Of a stretch of 64,000 nt of DNA, positions 27,849-36,969 are shown in pieces (positions within the stretch are counted from its first letter, which is position 1; each line of letters starts with the position of its first letter). The notes below the pieces were generated by a model. That model saw nothing but the letters and a program-made list of their open reading frames with translations. It ran no database searches and was not told where the DNA came from. Made by a program: the position numbers and the translations under genes. The DNA is from Fannyhessea vaginae DSM 15829 (GTDB lineage Bacteria > Actinomycetota > Coriobacteriia > Coriobacteriales > Atopobiaceae): positions 372,001 to 436,000 of the forward strand of contig NZ_ACGK02000001.1 in the NCBI RefSeq assembly GCF_000159235.2. Direction: 5' to 3'.

Positions 27849-29477
27849 ATGGCACAGACACAATGCCCCTCTTACTTTATAACAACGCCTATTTACTATG
27901 TAAATGCAGCTCCGCACCTAGGAACTGCATATTGTACCATCCTTGCCGACGTACAGGCGCGTTATCGTCGTATGATGGGCTACAACGTTAAGTTTTTAAC
28001 TGGTATGGATGAGCACGGTCAAAAAGTTGCCGAAGCTGCCGCAGCGCATAATCTTTCGCCGCAAGCATGGTGTGACAGTCAAGCTCCTTTGTTTACCAAC
28101 TTGTGGAAAAAGCTTGAAATTTCTTACGATGATTTTATTCGCACCACCGAGCCACGCCAATACAAGGCGGTTCAGGAGCTGTGGAATCGTATGAAAGAAA
28201 CGGGATATTTGTATAAGGGCAGCTATGATGGCTGGTATTGCACGCCTGAGGAAACATATTTTACCGAAACTCAAGTAAGCAAGGCCGCCGAGGCACAACA
28301 AAGCGAAGGTGAAAACCTGTGCCCTGATTGCGGACGTCCGCTTCAACGCGTAAAAGAAGAATCGTATTTCTTTAAACTTTCTGCATTTCAGGATAAGCTT
28401 CTTGCGTTATACGACGAACATCCCGAGTTTGTACAACCTGCGTTTCGCATGAACGAGGTTCGCTCCTTTGTTGCATCGGGTCTGCAAGATTTATCGGTAA
28501 GCAGAACGAGTTTTGATTGGGGTATTCCTGTTCCATTTGATATAAAGCATGTTACCTACGTTTGGTTTGACGCGCTGTTGAATTATATGACATCAGTTCG
28601 TTATGGTCTTGATGACGCTGCTTCTAAGGATGAGTTTGCGTTTCGTTGGCCAGCGCAGTGTCACGTTGTAGGTAAAGACATCATTCGTTTTCACTGTGTA
28701 ATTTGGCCTGCAATGCTCATGGCGCTGGGCGAGGCTTTGCCTCAAAGCGTTTTCGCACACGGATTTTTAACCGTGCGTAATCCTCAAACGGGAAATGCTG
28801 AAAAAATGTCTAAATCTCGTGGTAATGCCATTGCTCCTGCAGAAGTTATTGATAAACTTGGCGTAGAAGGCTACCGCTATTACTTTATGACCGATGTAAC
28901 TCATGGTGAAGACTCGGCAATTTCATTTGAACGTATGGAGCAAGTATATAATGCCGATTTGGCAAATAGCTGGGGTAATCTTGTTTCTCGTACCATTACT
29001 ATGTGCGATAAATATTTTGATGGAAAAACGCCTGTTGTTGATGATACGTGGAAACAACAGACGAGCCCGCTTCGTGACATTGCTCAACGTATGTTTGAGC
29101 CGTACCAAAAAAATATGGAGTCTATGAATTTTGCTGCTGCAAAAGACGTCGTTATGGAGCTTGTTCACGCAGCTAATCACTATATCGAGGACATGGCACC
29201 TTGGAATGTTGCAAAAGATCCCACGCGTGCAGAAGAATTGCGTTTTATCCTGCTTAACCTGCTTGAATCAATTCGTATAGCAGCACATCTTTTGGCACCA
29301 TTTATGCCCGAAACTTCGCATGAAGTACTTATGCGCGAAGGTCTTGATCCCGAAGCCGAGCTGGTAGGCGGCACGATGATAGAGGGGCTTTCACTTGATG
29401 TTATATGTGCATGGGGAGGTCTTGCAGGCGATCAGCCTGTTGTAAAGGGTGCTGCCCTTTTCCCTCGCCTTGCATAA
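27849..29477 (+). CDS. metG: Methionyl-tRNA synthetase
   Basis: 542 residues, ATG behind AAGGAG. Class Ia synthetase: PHLGTAY (the HIGH motif), zinc knuckle CPDCGRP, WFDALLNYMTS, VVGKDIIRFHCVIWPA and the KMSKS loop EKMSKSRGNA. The C-terminus stops after the anticodon-binding helix bundle without the EMAP/Trbp111-like tRNA-binding domain found in longer MetRS, so it should be the short, monomeric type. Charges initiator and elongator tRNA-Met. Followed 186 nt later by rsmA. Confidence 0.96.
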   Translation: MAQTQCPSYFITTPIYYVNAAPHLGTAYCTILADVQARYRRMMGYNVKFLTGMDEHGQKVAEAAAAHNLSPQAWCDSQAPLFTNLWKKLEISYDDFIRTTEPRQYKAVQELWNRMKETGYLYKGSYDGWYCTPEETYFTETQVSKAAEAQQSEGENLCPDCGRPLQRVKEESYFFKLSAFQDKLLALYDEHPEFVQPAFRMNEVRSFVASGLQDLSVSRTSFDWGIPVPFDIKHVTYVWFDALLNYMTSVRYGLDDAASKDEFAFRWPAQCHVVGKDIIRFHCVIWPAMLMALGEALPQSVFAHGFLTVRNPQTGNAEKMSKSRGNAIAPAEVIDKLGVEGYRYYFMTDVTHGEDSAISFERMEQVYNADLANSWGNLVSRTITMCDKYFDGKTPVVDDTWKQQTSPLRDIAQRMFEPYQKNMESMNFAAAKDVVMELVHAANHYIEDMAPWNVAKDPTRAEELRFILLNLLESIRIAAHLLAPFMPETSHEVLMREGLDPEAELVGGTMIEGLSLDVICAWGGLAGDQPVVKGAALFPRLA

Positions 29478-29663
29478 GATAAAGCGGTAAGTGCATAACA
29501 GGCGCTCAATGGTACTGATGCGCATGATATTGCTTGACTGATGGCGTTAAGCGTTCATATTACCTTGTGTTAATATTTGGCTTTTGCCGATATCTGCACA
29601 ACAGCCGCCACAGCATACGCGCTTGGGTGAGTGTATACAGCAATCAACACTACGTAGAGGAGT

Positions 29664-30611
29664 ATGGTGTTTTCTAAACTGGCATCAAAGTGCGCTACCT
29701 TGGATGTTTTGTCTTCGTTTGGCCTTTATACAAAACATCGCCTTGGTCAAAACTTTTTGATAGAAGATAGTGTTATTGGGCACATTTTAGAGCTCGCGCA
29801 CGTCCAAGCGGATGACTATGTTGTCGAAATAGGGCCAGGTATTGGCACGCTTTCATGTGCGCTTTTGCCTCGTGTCAAAAGACTTTGTGCAATTGAAGCA
29901 GATCGCGTTTTGCCCGATGTACTGGCTGAAACGCTTGGTGAATACGCCGATAAATTTGAGCTTATATCTGCCGATGCACTTAAAGTGTCTGCCGACGAGA
30001 TTCGCGCAAAGCTTTTTTCTGCAGATCGTGATGGAAATGCGTGTTCGGTAAAGCTGATAGCAAACTTACCGTATCAAATTGCTGCTACTGCAGTTTTGCG
30101 CTACCTCGAAATGTTGCCCGAGCTCAATGAGCTTATTGTTATGGTGCAATCAGAAGTTGCGCAAAGAATGGCAGCGCAGCCGGCTCACAAGCTCTACGGT
30201 GCATATTCAGCAAAGCTTGCACTGTATGCGGAGTGCGTTGGTGGTTTTAAGGTTGCGCCCTCAAACTTTTTCCCTGCGCCTCATGTTATGTCTGAAGTTA
30301 TACACATACAGCGAAGGTCTGCAGATAAACAGCTGTGTAAGGCTTACGAGAGGGCATATGTTGCGCGCGTCATTGACGCAGCTTTTTCTCAACGACGCAA
30401 GACGCTTCTTAATTGCTTATGTGCCTGTGGTTTTGATAAACAAGATGTTCTTACGGCTTGCGATACTATACAAATTGATGTGCACGAACGCGGCGAAAAA
30501 CTTACACCTTCTCAATTTGTTGAGCTAGCTCGTGCGCTTGGGTCTGTATCTGCACAAACTAGTACGCTAACATGCAATTTTGACGAAAAGAAGCGTGATG
30601 AGCACATATAA
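29664..30611 (+). CDS. rsmA: 16S rRNA adenine(1518/1519)-N6-dimethyltransferase (KsgA)
   Basis: 315 residues, ATG behind GAGGAG. Signatures: HRLGQNFLIEDSVI, VVEIGPGIGTLS (SAM motif I), IANLPYQIA (motif IV with the catalytic N-L-P-Y) and SNFFPAPHVMSEVI. Dimethylates two adjacent adenines in the 3' hairpin of 16S rRNA. C-terminal tail (about 30 residues) is extra. It overlaps the tatD gene by 14 nt. Other bacteria often have metG-tatD-rnmV-ksgA; here the order is metG-rsmA-tatD and rnmV is missing from the window. Confidence 0.96.
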   Translation: MVFSKLASKCATLDVLSSFGLYTKHRLGQNFLIEDSVIGHILELAHVQADDYVVEIGPGIGTLSCALLPRVKRLCAIEADRVLPDVLAETLGEYADKFELISADALKVSADEIRAKLFSADRDGNACSVKLIANLPYQIAATAVLRYLEMLPELNELIVMVQSEVAQRMAAQPAHKLYGAYSAKLALYAECVGGFKVAPSNFFPAPHVMSEVIHIQRRSADKQLCKAYERAYVARVIDAAFSQRRKTLLNCLCACGFDKQDVLTACDTIQIDVHERGEKLTPSQFVELARALGSVSAQTSTLTCNFDEKKRDEHI

Positions 30612-31701
30612 AAACGCTGCTGACCTCTGCGGTTTTTTACCAGACGATCTTATACTTTTTCATGGTAAACGTGGTAAGGCGGTTCTTTTACCACCGTCAG
30701 AAGTGCCTGTTGCCGACACACATGGGCATCTGCATTGCTTGCGTGAACTCACAAGTTCTGCAGCTCTTGCTCGCGCAGCATTAGCAGGCGTTGGCATGCT
30801 CGTTGATCCGATAGACCCTGTTGAGGATATACCTTTTGGTATTTATAGTGCGTCTACGGTTGATGCTTGGCGTGCTCGTACCTTAGATGAAGCCCATGCG
30901 CTTCTTGAATATGCCAAGCAAAAAGGACTTGTGCTCCCGTATTTTTCACATGCACATATACGCGGCTATGAACAGCCGGCGTACAATCATCTGCTGGATT
31001 CGTTTAGAATTATTGCGGGCGTCCACCCTTATGGGGCGGCTCAATTTGACGCGTCTGCGCGCGAGCGACTTATGCAGTTGCTTGATCTTCCGTATTGCGT
31101 AGGAATTGGCGAGATTGGCTTAGATTTTGGCCCATATAATAAGGTTGACCCTAACGATCAAATTCGTGCACTTGAATTTCAGCTGCGTCTCGCGCATGAA
31201 AGAAACTTACCTGTTGAATTGCATATTCGCGATGCACAAGATGACAACACGGCAGCAGCACATGTACAAGCGGTGCAGTTGCTTAGTAGCATAGGCGTTC
31301 CGCCCCGAGGTTGTGTGTTACATTGCTTTACATCTACGCCGCAGGTCATGAAGCCATTTGTGGAAATGGGGTGCACCATAGCGTTTGGTGGTGTGTCAAC
31401 ATTTGCGTCTGCGCCGTATGTTCGCCAGGCTATACAGGTATGTCCGTTAAACCAAATGGTTACCGAAACCGACGCTCCCTATATGGCGCCCGTACCTATG
31501 CGTGGTCATGCGTGCGAAATTGCACATGTTGTATTTACAGCAGCTTCACTTGTGGCAACAAAGTGTGCGGTGTCTTTTGATTCAAAAGAAGTAACATGTA
31601 TTCCACCCAACGAGCCGTATGCGGTAAGCTCTATTTCGCAATCAGAAGTTTATGGTGCGTTATGGAATAATGCATATGAACTTTTTATGAAAGAAATCTA
31701 A
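30598..31701 (+). CDS. TatD family metal-dependent hydrolase
   Basis: 367 residues from ATG 30598; a slightly longer frame exists but lies deeper within rsmA. TIM-barrel hydrolase: metal motif ADTHGHLHCL near residue 45, GVHPYGA, CVGIGEIGLDFGP, LPVELHIRDAQDD, VLHCFTSTPQV and TETDAPYMAP. The first 40 residues and the loop around residues 70-120 are larger than in the 260-residue TatD enzymes, so this is a long variant. TatD proteins act as 3'-5' exonucleases/DNases; they are not part of the Tat pathway. Translationally coupled to rsmA. Confidence 0.9.
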   Translation: MSTYKNAADLCGFLPDDLILFHGKRGKAVLLPPSEVPVADTHGHLHCLRELTSSAALARAALAGVGMLVDPIDPVEDIPFGIYSASTVDAWRARTLDEAHALLEYAKQKGLVLPYFSHAHIRGYEQPAYNHLLDSFRIIAGVHPYGAAQFDASARERLMQLLDLPYCVGIGEIGLDFGPYNKVDPNDQIRALEFQLRLAHERNLPVELHIRDAQDDNTAAAHVQAVQLLSSIGVPPRGCVLHCFTSTPQVMKPFVEMGCTIAFGGVSTFASAPYVRQAIQVCPLNQMVTETDAPYMAPVPMRGHACEIAHVVFTAASLVATKCAVSFDSKEVTCIPPNEPYAVSSISQSEVYGALWNNAYELFMKEI

Positions 31702-31848
31702 AATACTTTCGTTTTTGGGCTTTTGGACAATAAATTATTACGTTTAGAGAATAGTTCGTAAATAATTTCTGAAAATCAGCTCCAATATGTTATGTATATG
31801 ATAGTTATTTTTTCCTTGTTATAACACAAGTCTTGTTAAGGGGGTTAC

Positions 31849-32601
31849 ATGTCCAAACGAGACAGTAAAATTTTAGAAATTCTAACCGAAAAGAAACGCA
31901 TTGATGTAACAACGCTCGCGCAAATGCTCCACGTTTCTAATGTGACCGCTCGTAAAGACTTGGATTCCTTACAAGATAAAGGCCTTGTTGTTCGCGAACA
32001 TGGATATGCACTCCTTGCAAATCCTAATGACGTTGCTGGACGCTTGGCATATCATTACGAAGAAAAGCGCAGTATTGCCCAGCGAGCTGCTGATTTTGTG
32101 TATGACGGATCTACAATTATGATAGAAAACGGCAGTTGTTGTGCTTTGCTCGCGCGTATTATTGGTGAAACCAAAAAGAATGTGAGCATTATCACAAACA
32201 GTGCTTTTATCGCGTGGTATGTACGTGATCTTCCTGAAGTTCATGTTACGCTGTTGGGAGGTTCTGTTCAGCCCGATTGCCAACTGACCGTAGGCCCTTT
32301 GATGCGCCTTGGGGCGCAGCAATTTTCGGTAGAGTACCTCTTTATTGGTACAGATGGTTGGTCAGAAAAAAGCGGATTTACTAATTGTGATCAAATGAAG
32401 GCCGAGGCTGTTCGCGCGATGGCAGACGTTGCAGCAGAAGTTGTTGTAGTAACAGAACCCGAAAAGTTCATGCACTACGGGCCGGTACCCATTCGACTTG
32501 ACTCGCACATTACGTCGGTTGTGACGGGTAAAAACATACCAAAGTCAGCGTCCGAATACCTTGAGGCGCATCATACGCGTGTATATTTAGCTGATAAATA
32601 G
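31849..32601 (+). CDS. DeoR family transcriptional regulator
   Basis: 250 residues, ATG preceded by AAGGGGG. N-terminal DeoR helix-turn-helix (residues 1-55: ILEILTEKKRIDVTTLAQMLHVSNVTARKDL, in which the usual S-x-x-T-I-R-R-D-L is conserved in spirit), then the sugar-phosphate-binding SIS-like sensor domain (IMIENGSCCALLA, VTLLGGSVQPDCQ, FIGTDGWSEKSGFT). Binds a phosphorylated sugar as effector. No sugar operon adjoins it: upstream lies tatD and downstream a convergent HAD phosphatase, so its target is unknown. Confidence 0.9.
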   Translation: MSKRDSKILEILTEKKRIDVTTLAQMLHVSNVTARKDLDSLQDKGLVVREHGYALLANPNDVAGRLAYHYEEKRSIAQRAADFVYDGSTIMIENGSCCALLARIIGETKKNVSIITNSAFIAWYVRDLPEVHVTLLGGSVQPDCQLTVGPLMRLGAQQFSVEYLFIGTDGWSEKSGFTNCDQMKAEAVRAMADVAAEVVVVTEPEKFMHYGPVPIRLDSHITSVVTGKNIPKSASEYLEAHHTRVYLADK

Positions 32602-32672
32602 GTGTACATCCAAAAGGGTGTGGCAAGATTGTGTGTACTACGTTTATACAGGCTCTATGCATGCAACAGGCG

Positions 32673-33497
32673 CTATGCATTGAGAATAAACTTCTCTATA
32701 ACCTCTGCTACGCCGCCTTCGTTGTTATTGTTCTGGGTAACATAATCAGCTTGCGCTTTCATGGAATCATCAGCGTTTGCCATGCATACACCTAAACCTG
32801 CGGCTTTGATCATTTCGCTATCGTTAGCGCTGTCACCAACGGCAATGGTTTCGCTCATGTCAATACCTAAGTGATGAGCCAAACGTTTAAGCGCAGCACC
32901 TTTAGAAATTCCTTTTGGGGTAAATTCCATGTAGCAGTTAGAAGAAAATGTAACGCCTACGTCGCGCGTAAGGTCGCGCATGTCATGAGCTAGTTGTTGT
33001 AGATATGCAAAATCATTATTCATGTATAAGATCTTAACGATATGCGTGTTACGTAAAAATTCCAGATTTGCCTCACGTGTTTCAATAGCGGGTATTCCAG
33101 TTAACGTAAAGATATTTCTGTCGTCGTCGCGCCATTTTGTGGTATAAATCGAGGCGAGCGTGTATACATGAACACCAACATTTCCCAGTTGGATACCGTG
33201 TTTCCATATTTTGTTACAAAAATCCCACGGTGTTGGTGGCTGCAAATCAATAATAGTATTGTGCGCGTTTTCAGTAATACACGCGCCGTTACACGAAATT
33301 GCATATTCGTCTTTCATGTCTTTTGCGCCAATTTCATCGAGAATGTATTGCATAATAGCAAAACTTCTACCAGATGACGGTACGATGTAAACGCCTTTCG
33401 CGCGTGCCTGCTCAATAGCACGACGTACGCGCAATGGTACATGGCGAGCATCGTTGAGTAATGTTTCATCTAGGTCTACCGCAACAAGTTTATACAT
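32673..33497 (-). CDS. HAD superfamily Cof-type phosphatase
   Basis: 274 residues from the ATG at 33497; 18 further codons upstream (to 33551) have no better ribosome site. HAD motif I is KLVAVDLDETLLND, motif II SSGRS, motif III in KGISKGAAL and motif IV VGDSANDSEMI, with the C2-type cap of the Cof/YbiV subfamily between. Likely dephosphorylates sugar phosphates or nucleotides/PLP; substrate unknown. Convergent with the DeoR regulator gene, which could hint at a common sugar phosphate. Confidence 0.9.
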   Translation of the reverse strand: MYKLVAVDLDETLLNDARHVPLRVRRAIEQARAKGVYIVPSSGRSFAIMQYILDEIGAKDMKDEYAISCNGACITENAHNTIIDLQPPTPWDFCNKIWKHGIQLGNVGVHVYTLASIYTTKWRDDDRNIFTLTGIPAIETREANLEFLRNTHIVKILYMNNDFAYLQQLAHDMRDLTRDVGVTFSSNCYMEFTPKGISKGAALKRLAHHLGIDMSETIAVGDSANDSEMIKAAGLGVCMANADDSMKAQADYVTQNNNNEGGVAEVIEKFILNA

Positions 33498-33745
33498 ATG
33501 TTCCCATTCGTTTGAAAGTATAGGCGGCGAGTTCATGTAGTGCGCCTTCATATGTATACAGTTTAGCGGTGTTACTGTGTCTTGTTGTTTACGTATTTTT
33601 AATCTGTGGTTAATTCACAGCTTTTATGGATTAAAAAACGCGACTCCATAAGAGGGATGTTAAAACCAAACAAATGTTTGCATTTTGATCGGTGACGTGT
33701 TATCATGAAGTAGCTCATACGTGCTGTTCCAAAAAAGGGATAGCA

Positions 33746-34690
33746 ATGGATACGTGTGGAAAAATTTATGAAGAGGCGCTGCGTCAGGCGCGTGCAACTA
33801 AAGTTTTTATATACAATCCCTATGTTTCGTTTTGTACGTTTGAAACTTATCAGCAGTGTGTACACAACATATGTGCAAGCGATTTGTATGCACGCCAACG
33901 AGGCTCTTTTGCTAAGCGTGCGCTGGGAGTTTCGTTTGAAAAGCTTATGTGTCCTATTCTTTGCGTTGCTTGTAATAAACGATGCGATAGTTTTATATGC
34001 AAATCATGCTTTCATCGCTTGCTGTGGATAAATCCTGTATGGTCGTGTCCAAATTGCTCGGCTCCTGGTGGTTGGCTTACCTGTAGTGAATGTAGCGATT
34101 CATGGGGCTTTGCTTCTTGTCAGGCTGTTTATGAGTTTTCATCGTATACAAGACAGCTTATTTTACAATTTAAAGACCAGCGAGATACACGTTTATCTGC
34201 ATGCTTAGCGGCTCTTTTGGCGTGTTTTTATCGTTTTATGTGTAGCACGTTTTATGCGAATAATGCGAACATGCGCACTGTAAAGTCCAGGCTGCTCTCT
34301 TCACAGCAAACATTGCAGAATATATACCACGCGCCACTGCGCTTACCCCATAACGCTGTGTGTTTTATTCCTGCAACGCGTAAAGCATATCGTTATCGAG
34401 GTTTTGACCATATGGAGCTTGTTACACAACTCTTTGCGTATGCTCTAGGAATTTCCTATTGCGATATTTTAATAAGGCCATATGCATTGGATCAAAGGCA
34501 ACTTTCAAAGCAAGAACGTGTTGCTAATCTTACGGGTACTATTTCTGTACTACAAGATATGAGCAATAAACGGGTTCTCGTATTAGATGATGTTATTACT
34601 ACTGGTGCGAGTATGCGTGAGGCCGCAAGAGCGTTAAAGCAAGCAAACGCAGCCGATGTGTCGGCTCTTGCGTTTGCACGCGTTTGGTGA
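33746..34690 (+). CDS. comF: ComF family phosphoribosyltransferase-like protein
   Basis: 314 residues from the ATG at 33746 (AAAGGG upstream; an earlier in-frame ATG at 33692 has no site). N-terminal Cys-rich part binds zinc (CPILCVACNKRC, CKSC, CPNCSAPGGWLTCSEC); the C-terminal half is a type I PRTase ending with VLVLDDVITTGASM, the PRPP-binding loop. ComFC proteins are needed for natural DNA uptake. The first 65 residues and a Cys/Met/Arg-rich loop around 165-200 are extra. A small hairpin with a T run (34697-34720) follows the stop, then the structured RNA begins. Confidence 0.9.
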   Translation: MDTCGKIYEEALRQARATKVFIYNPYVSFCTFETYQQCVHNICASDLYARQRGSFAKRALGVSFEKLMCPILCVACNKRCDSFICKSCFHRLLWINPVWSCPNCSAPGGWLTCSECSDSWGFASCQAVYEFSSYTRQLILQFKDQRDTRLSACLAALLACFYRFMCSTFYANNANMRTVKSRLLSSQQTLQNIYHAPLRLPHNAVCFIPATRKAYRYRGFDHMELVTQLFAYALGISYCDILIRPYALDQRQLSKQERVANLTGTISVLQDMSNKRVLVLDDVITTGASMREAARALKQANAADVSALAFARVW

Positions 34691-34841
34691 TTTAGAAGAA
34701 TGCTTTAGCTGCATTTTTCGCGTAAGTCTTATTTACATGCTCCCTTGAGTGTGTTTCTACTGTGAGTGTGGTGCCTGTGCTTTTATGATGAGTTTCCGAT
34801 TAAAATTTGGTATGCATGTATATCTCCTGCAAATTATATGG

Positions 34842-34869
34842 TAGACGTAGGTGCACAAGTTGGTATACT
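34842..34869 (+). promoter_or_regulatory. Promoter of the structured RNA
   Basis: TAGACG (34842-34847), 16-nt spacer, TATACT (34864-34869). The predicted transcription start, 6-8 nt further on, coincides with the first base of the closing stem of the RNA (34874), which supports both calls. Confidence 0.6.
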
Positions 34870-34873
34870 TAAG

Positions 34874-35146
34874 ATAACTTATCTAGGTTTGTGGTTGCGG
34901 AAATGCATAAGTTCATTTGGGGCATTTCTTAGTCCAAGGCAGACGAGGTCAAAAGGATCCACGTAAATACATGTGTGTGCATATGTATGAGCATGGCTCG
35001 TCCTAGGGGTTAGTCATACCGTCTGTTGATTTCAAGGCATACGGCCTTGCAGACGAGAGAGCTTACAGTATGGGTACTGCGGTATACCAGCGAAGGCTCC
35101 GGTATGCGAGTGTGGGGTCAAATACCAGGTCAACTAGGTAAGTTAT
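34874..35146 (+). ncRNA. Structured non-coding RNA downstream of comF, candidate raiA-type RNA
   Basis: No ORF of note covers this stretch. The two ends pair over 13 bp (34874-34886 ATAACTTATCTAG with 35134-35146 CTAGGTAAGTTAT, one G-U). Inside are separate helices: GAAATGC/GCATTTC (34900-34906, 34922-34928), GACGAG/CTCGTC (34942-34947, 34997-35002), ATACAT/ATGTAT (34967-34972, 34983-34988), CAAGGC/GCCTTG within GTCTG/CAGAC (35021-35054), and GTATACC-AGC/GCT..GGTATGC (35082-35107). From memory, raiA RNAs of Firmicutes and Actinobacteria are roughly this size and lie between com genes and the raiA/hpf gene; here comF is directly upstream and hpf is 8 kb downstream behind an island. The 3' strand can alternatively pair with TACCTTAG (35155-35162), ahead of a T6 run. 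The family name is inference; the fold is seen. Confidence 0.6.
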
Positions 35147-35217
35147 TATATTTGTACCTTAGAGCACTTTTTTCGAGATGATACTTTGTCATACGACATG
35201 TGTTAAAGGAGCGTTAT

Positions 35218-36186
35218 ATGAGCAGGCGTCACATATCACTTATTTTATGTTCTCAAGTTACACTCTTAAGTGTTTTGGCGCTTGGTGGTTGCTCTCTTTC
35301 TCCTGTTGAACTTCCCACACTAGAAAAACCTTCGGTGCAACAGGCTCAATCAGCTTCTCAAGCTAAGTTAACACCAAAAGTCACTGATGATAATTTGGTT
35401 ACCCCACAAACACTTACCGTTGGGATAAAAATGAGTTCTAACATTGCTCCTTTTGTTATGCAAACTGATAATTCTGAGCTTTGTGGTCTAGATGTTGATT
35501 TGGCATATGCTTTAGGTGACGCACTTGGCTTAAAAGTTAGTTTCGTAGAAATTTCGGATGTGGGAAGAAGTTTAGGAAAAACATGCGATATTGTGCTTAA
35601 CGCAAAACAAAACGAAACAACGGTTGCAAAAATTGTAGGAGGCTATGCAGAATCAGCCGCCGCACTTTTTGGTAAATCAACAGGTGAGCCTCTTAAAGCC
35701 TCAAATTTGTCTGGTAAACGTGTTGCACTTCAAAAAGGTTCAATTTCTGAGCTTGCATATAAGCGCTCAGGTTTAACGATGAAGCCAGTAGAATGTTCAA
35801 ATCTTAACGAAGCCTTTGACGCTGTACAATCTGGGAAAGCTGATTATGTATTGTGCGAGGCGTATGCAGGTGCTTACATGGCAAAGCCTTTAACAAATAT
35901 TACTTGTGTTGGCACGCTGGATAAACCTACACAGGCAGGTATTGCAGTGGCATCAAAAAACGAGTCGCTACAACATGCGCTTGAACAAGTGTCGTCTACT
36001 ATTCAGGAAAATGGCATCTTGCAGCTCATTCGTTCTCGATGGGTTGGATCGCGTATCGTATTTTCTGCAGATACGCAAATAAAAGGTATGCCTGCTCCTC
36101 AATCAAAAAATAGTGAATCTCCAGAGTCCAAAGATAAAGACGCCTCAAACACATCTTCTGCTGGTTCAAATGCGGTAAATATCTAG
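35218..36186 (+). CDS. Orphan amino-acid-binding lipoprotein (SBP family 3)
   Basis: 322 residues from ATG 35218 (AAAGGAG upstream). Residues 1-25 form a lipoprotein signal: M-S-R-R start, hydrophobic core, canonical lipobox L-G-G-C25. Then a Ser/Gln/Lys linker and a family 3 solute-binding fold (LTVGIKMSSNIAPFV, CGLDVDLAYALGDALGL, LSGKRVALQKGS, ADYVLCEAYAGAYM, GIAVASKNESLQHAL). No permease or ATPase is adjacent; either it uses a transporter encoded elsewhere or it works as a sensor. The last 35 residues are a Ser/Lys/Asp-rich tail. First gene of the island between the structured RNA and hpf. Confidence 0.85.
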   Translation: MSRRHISLILCSQVTLLSVLALGGCSLSPVELPTLEKPSVQQAQSASQAKLTPKVTDDNLVTPQTLTVGIKMSSNIAPFVMQTDNSELCGLDVDLAYALGDALGLKVSFVEISDVGRSLGKTCDIVLNAKQNETTVAKIVGGYAESAAALFGKSTGEPLKASNLSGKRVALQKGSISELAYKRSGLTMKPVECSNLNEAFDAVQSGKADYVLCEAYAGAYMAKPLTNITCVGTLDKPTQAGIAVASKNESLQHALEQVSSTIQENGILQLIRSRWVGSRIVFSADTQIKGMPAPQSKNSESPESKDKDASNTSSAGSNAVNI

Positions 36187-36231
36187 GATTCGTGTGGCGG
36201 TATTTGGTTGTAATGAGTGTTGCGGATATGG

Positions 36232-36266
36232 AGTGCCTGTTATATAGAAATATAACAGGCACTTTT
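36232..36266 (+). terminator. Strong intrinsic terminator
   Basis: GTGCCTGTTATAT (36233-36245) pairs perfectly with ATATAACAGGCAC (36250-36262) around an AGAA loop, followed by TTTT. Ends the lipoprotein transcript. The rest of this 330-bp gap holds the LytTR operator region. Confidence 0.9.
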
Positions 36267-36420
36267 AACAGGTATTTGTGGTCCTTGCCTAACGAGTGGA
36301 TAGGTGCTTAAACTAGGGTTTTAGGTAGACCTATGAGCGCCTTTATTCCCAGTTGCTTATGCATATTGTTTTACCTCATTTCGCATGTTTGGAAAGATTT
36401 TTGTATATTATGCTGTAAAG

Positions 36421-36452
36421 CAACCACTTATAGTGTTCGTACAACCACTTAT
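36421..36452 (+). promoter_or_regulatory. Direct repeat with 21-bp period, candidate LytTR binding site
   Basis: CAACCACTTAT occurs exactly at 36421-36431 and 36442-36452, start to start 21 bp, i.e. two helical turns. LytTR regulators bind paired direct repeats spaced in this way. The site lies 65-96 bp before the LytTR start codon, so autoregulation is likely. An AT-rich -10-like TATCTTATAG follows near 36480. Confidence 0.65.
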
Positions 36453-36516
36453 TACATAGGTGTAGAAATCGCGCCCTGCTATCTTATAGAATTCTCATTG
36501 AACAGGAGGTGGACTC

Positions 36517-36969
36517 ATGAAAATCGAACTTAAACTTGATAAAACATATGAGGAGCCAAAAATTATTATCACGGCAAATCAAGTTACGGACGAAATAAAA
36601 CTTATCATGGACATGTTTTCCGATGAACGTGCTCATTTGATCGCTGGATTTAAAGACGGAGATGTTGTAGTGCTTGATCCATCTGATATCTATCGCATTT
36701 TTGCTCGATCTGGCAAAGTTTTTGCCCAAACAAGCCAAGGCGATTACACGCTTCGTTTGCGACTCTACGAGATAGAACAGTGGCTTATAAACAAAGATTT
36801 TGTACGGATATCAAATTCTGAAATTATCAACTTAAGCAAAGTGAAGAGCTTTGACCTGAGCTTTACTGGAACAATTTACGTAAAGTTGTCAAATGGAACA
36901 GGGACATACGTTTCTAGAAGATATGTTGCCAAAATTAAACAATTCTTAGGCATGAAAGGTGGTAAATAA
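36517..36969 (+). CDS. LytTR-domain transcriptional regulator
   Basis: 150 residues, ATG behind AGGAGG. The N-terminal 45 residues lack a receiver domain (no phospho-acceptor Asp pattern); residues 50-148 form a LytTR DNA-binding domain: IYRIFARSGKVFAQTSQGDYTLRLRLYEIEQ, FVRISNSEIINLSKVKSFD, then GTYVSRRYVAKIKQFLG. This is the stand-alone type found in LytTR regulatory systems, in which a small membrane protein encoded next to it holds the regulator inactive. The next gene (DUF3021) overlaps by one base and fits that partner. A tandem 21-bp-period repeat lies upstream. Confidence 0.9.
   Translation: MKIELKLDKTYEEPKIIITANQVTDEIKLIMDMFSDERAHLIAGFKDGDVVVLDPSDIYRIFARSGKVFAQTSQGDYTLRLRLYEIEQWLINKDFVRISNSEIINLSKVKSFDLSFTGTIYVKLSNGTGTYVSRRYVAKIKQFLGMKGGK

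Noticed and set aside
34874-35146. tmRNA, RNase P RNA, SRP RNA, cobalamin riboswitch or T-box
   Set aside because: None of the conserved cores of these RNAs (CCA-ended tRNA-like part, GAGGAAAGTCC, GGTCAGGTCCGGAAGG, GCCACTG, GGGTGGNACCGCG) is present.
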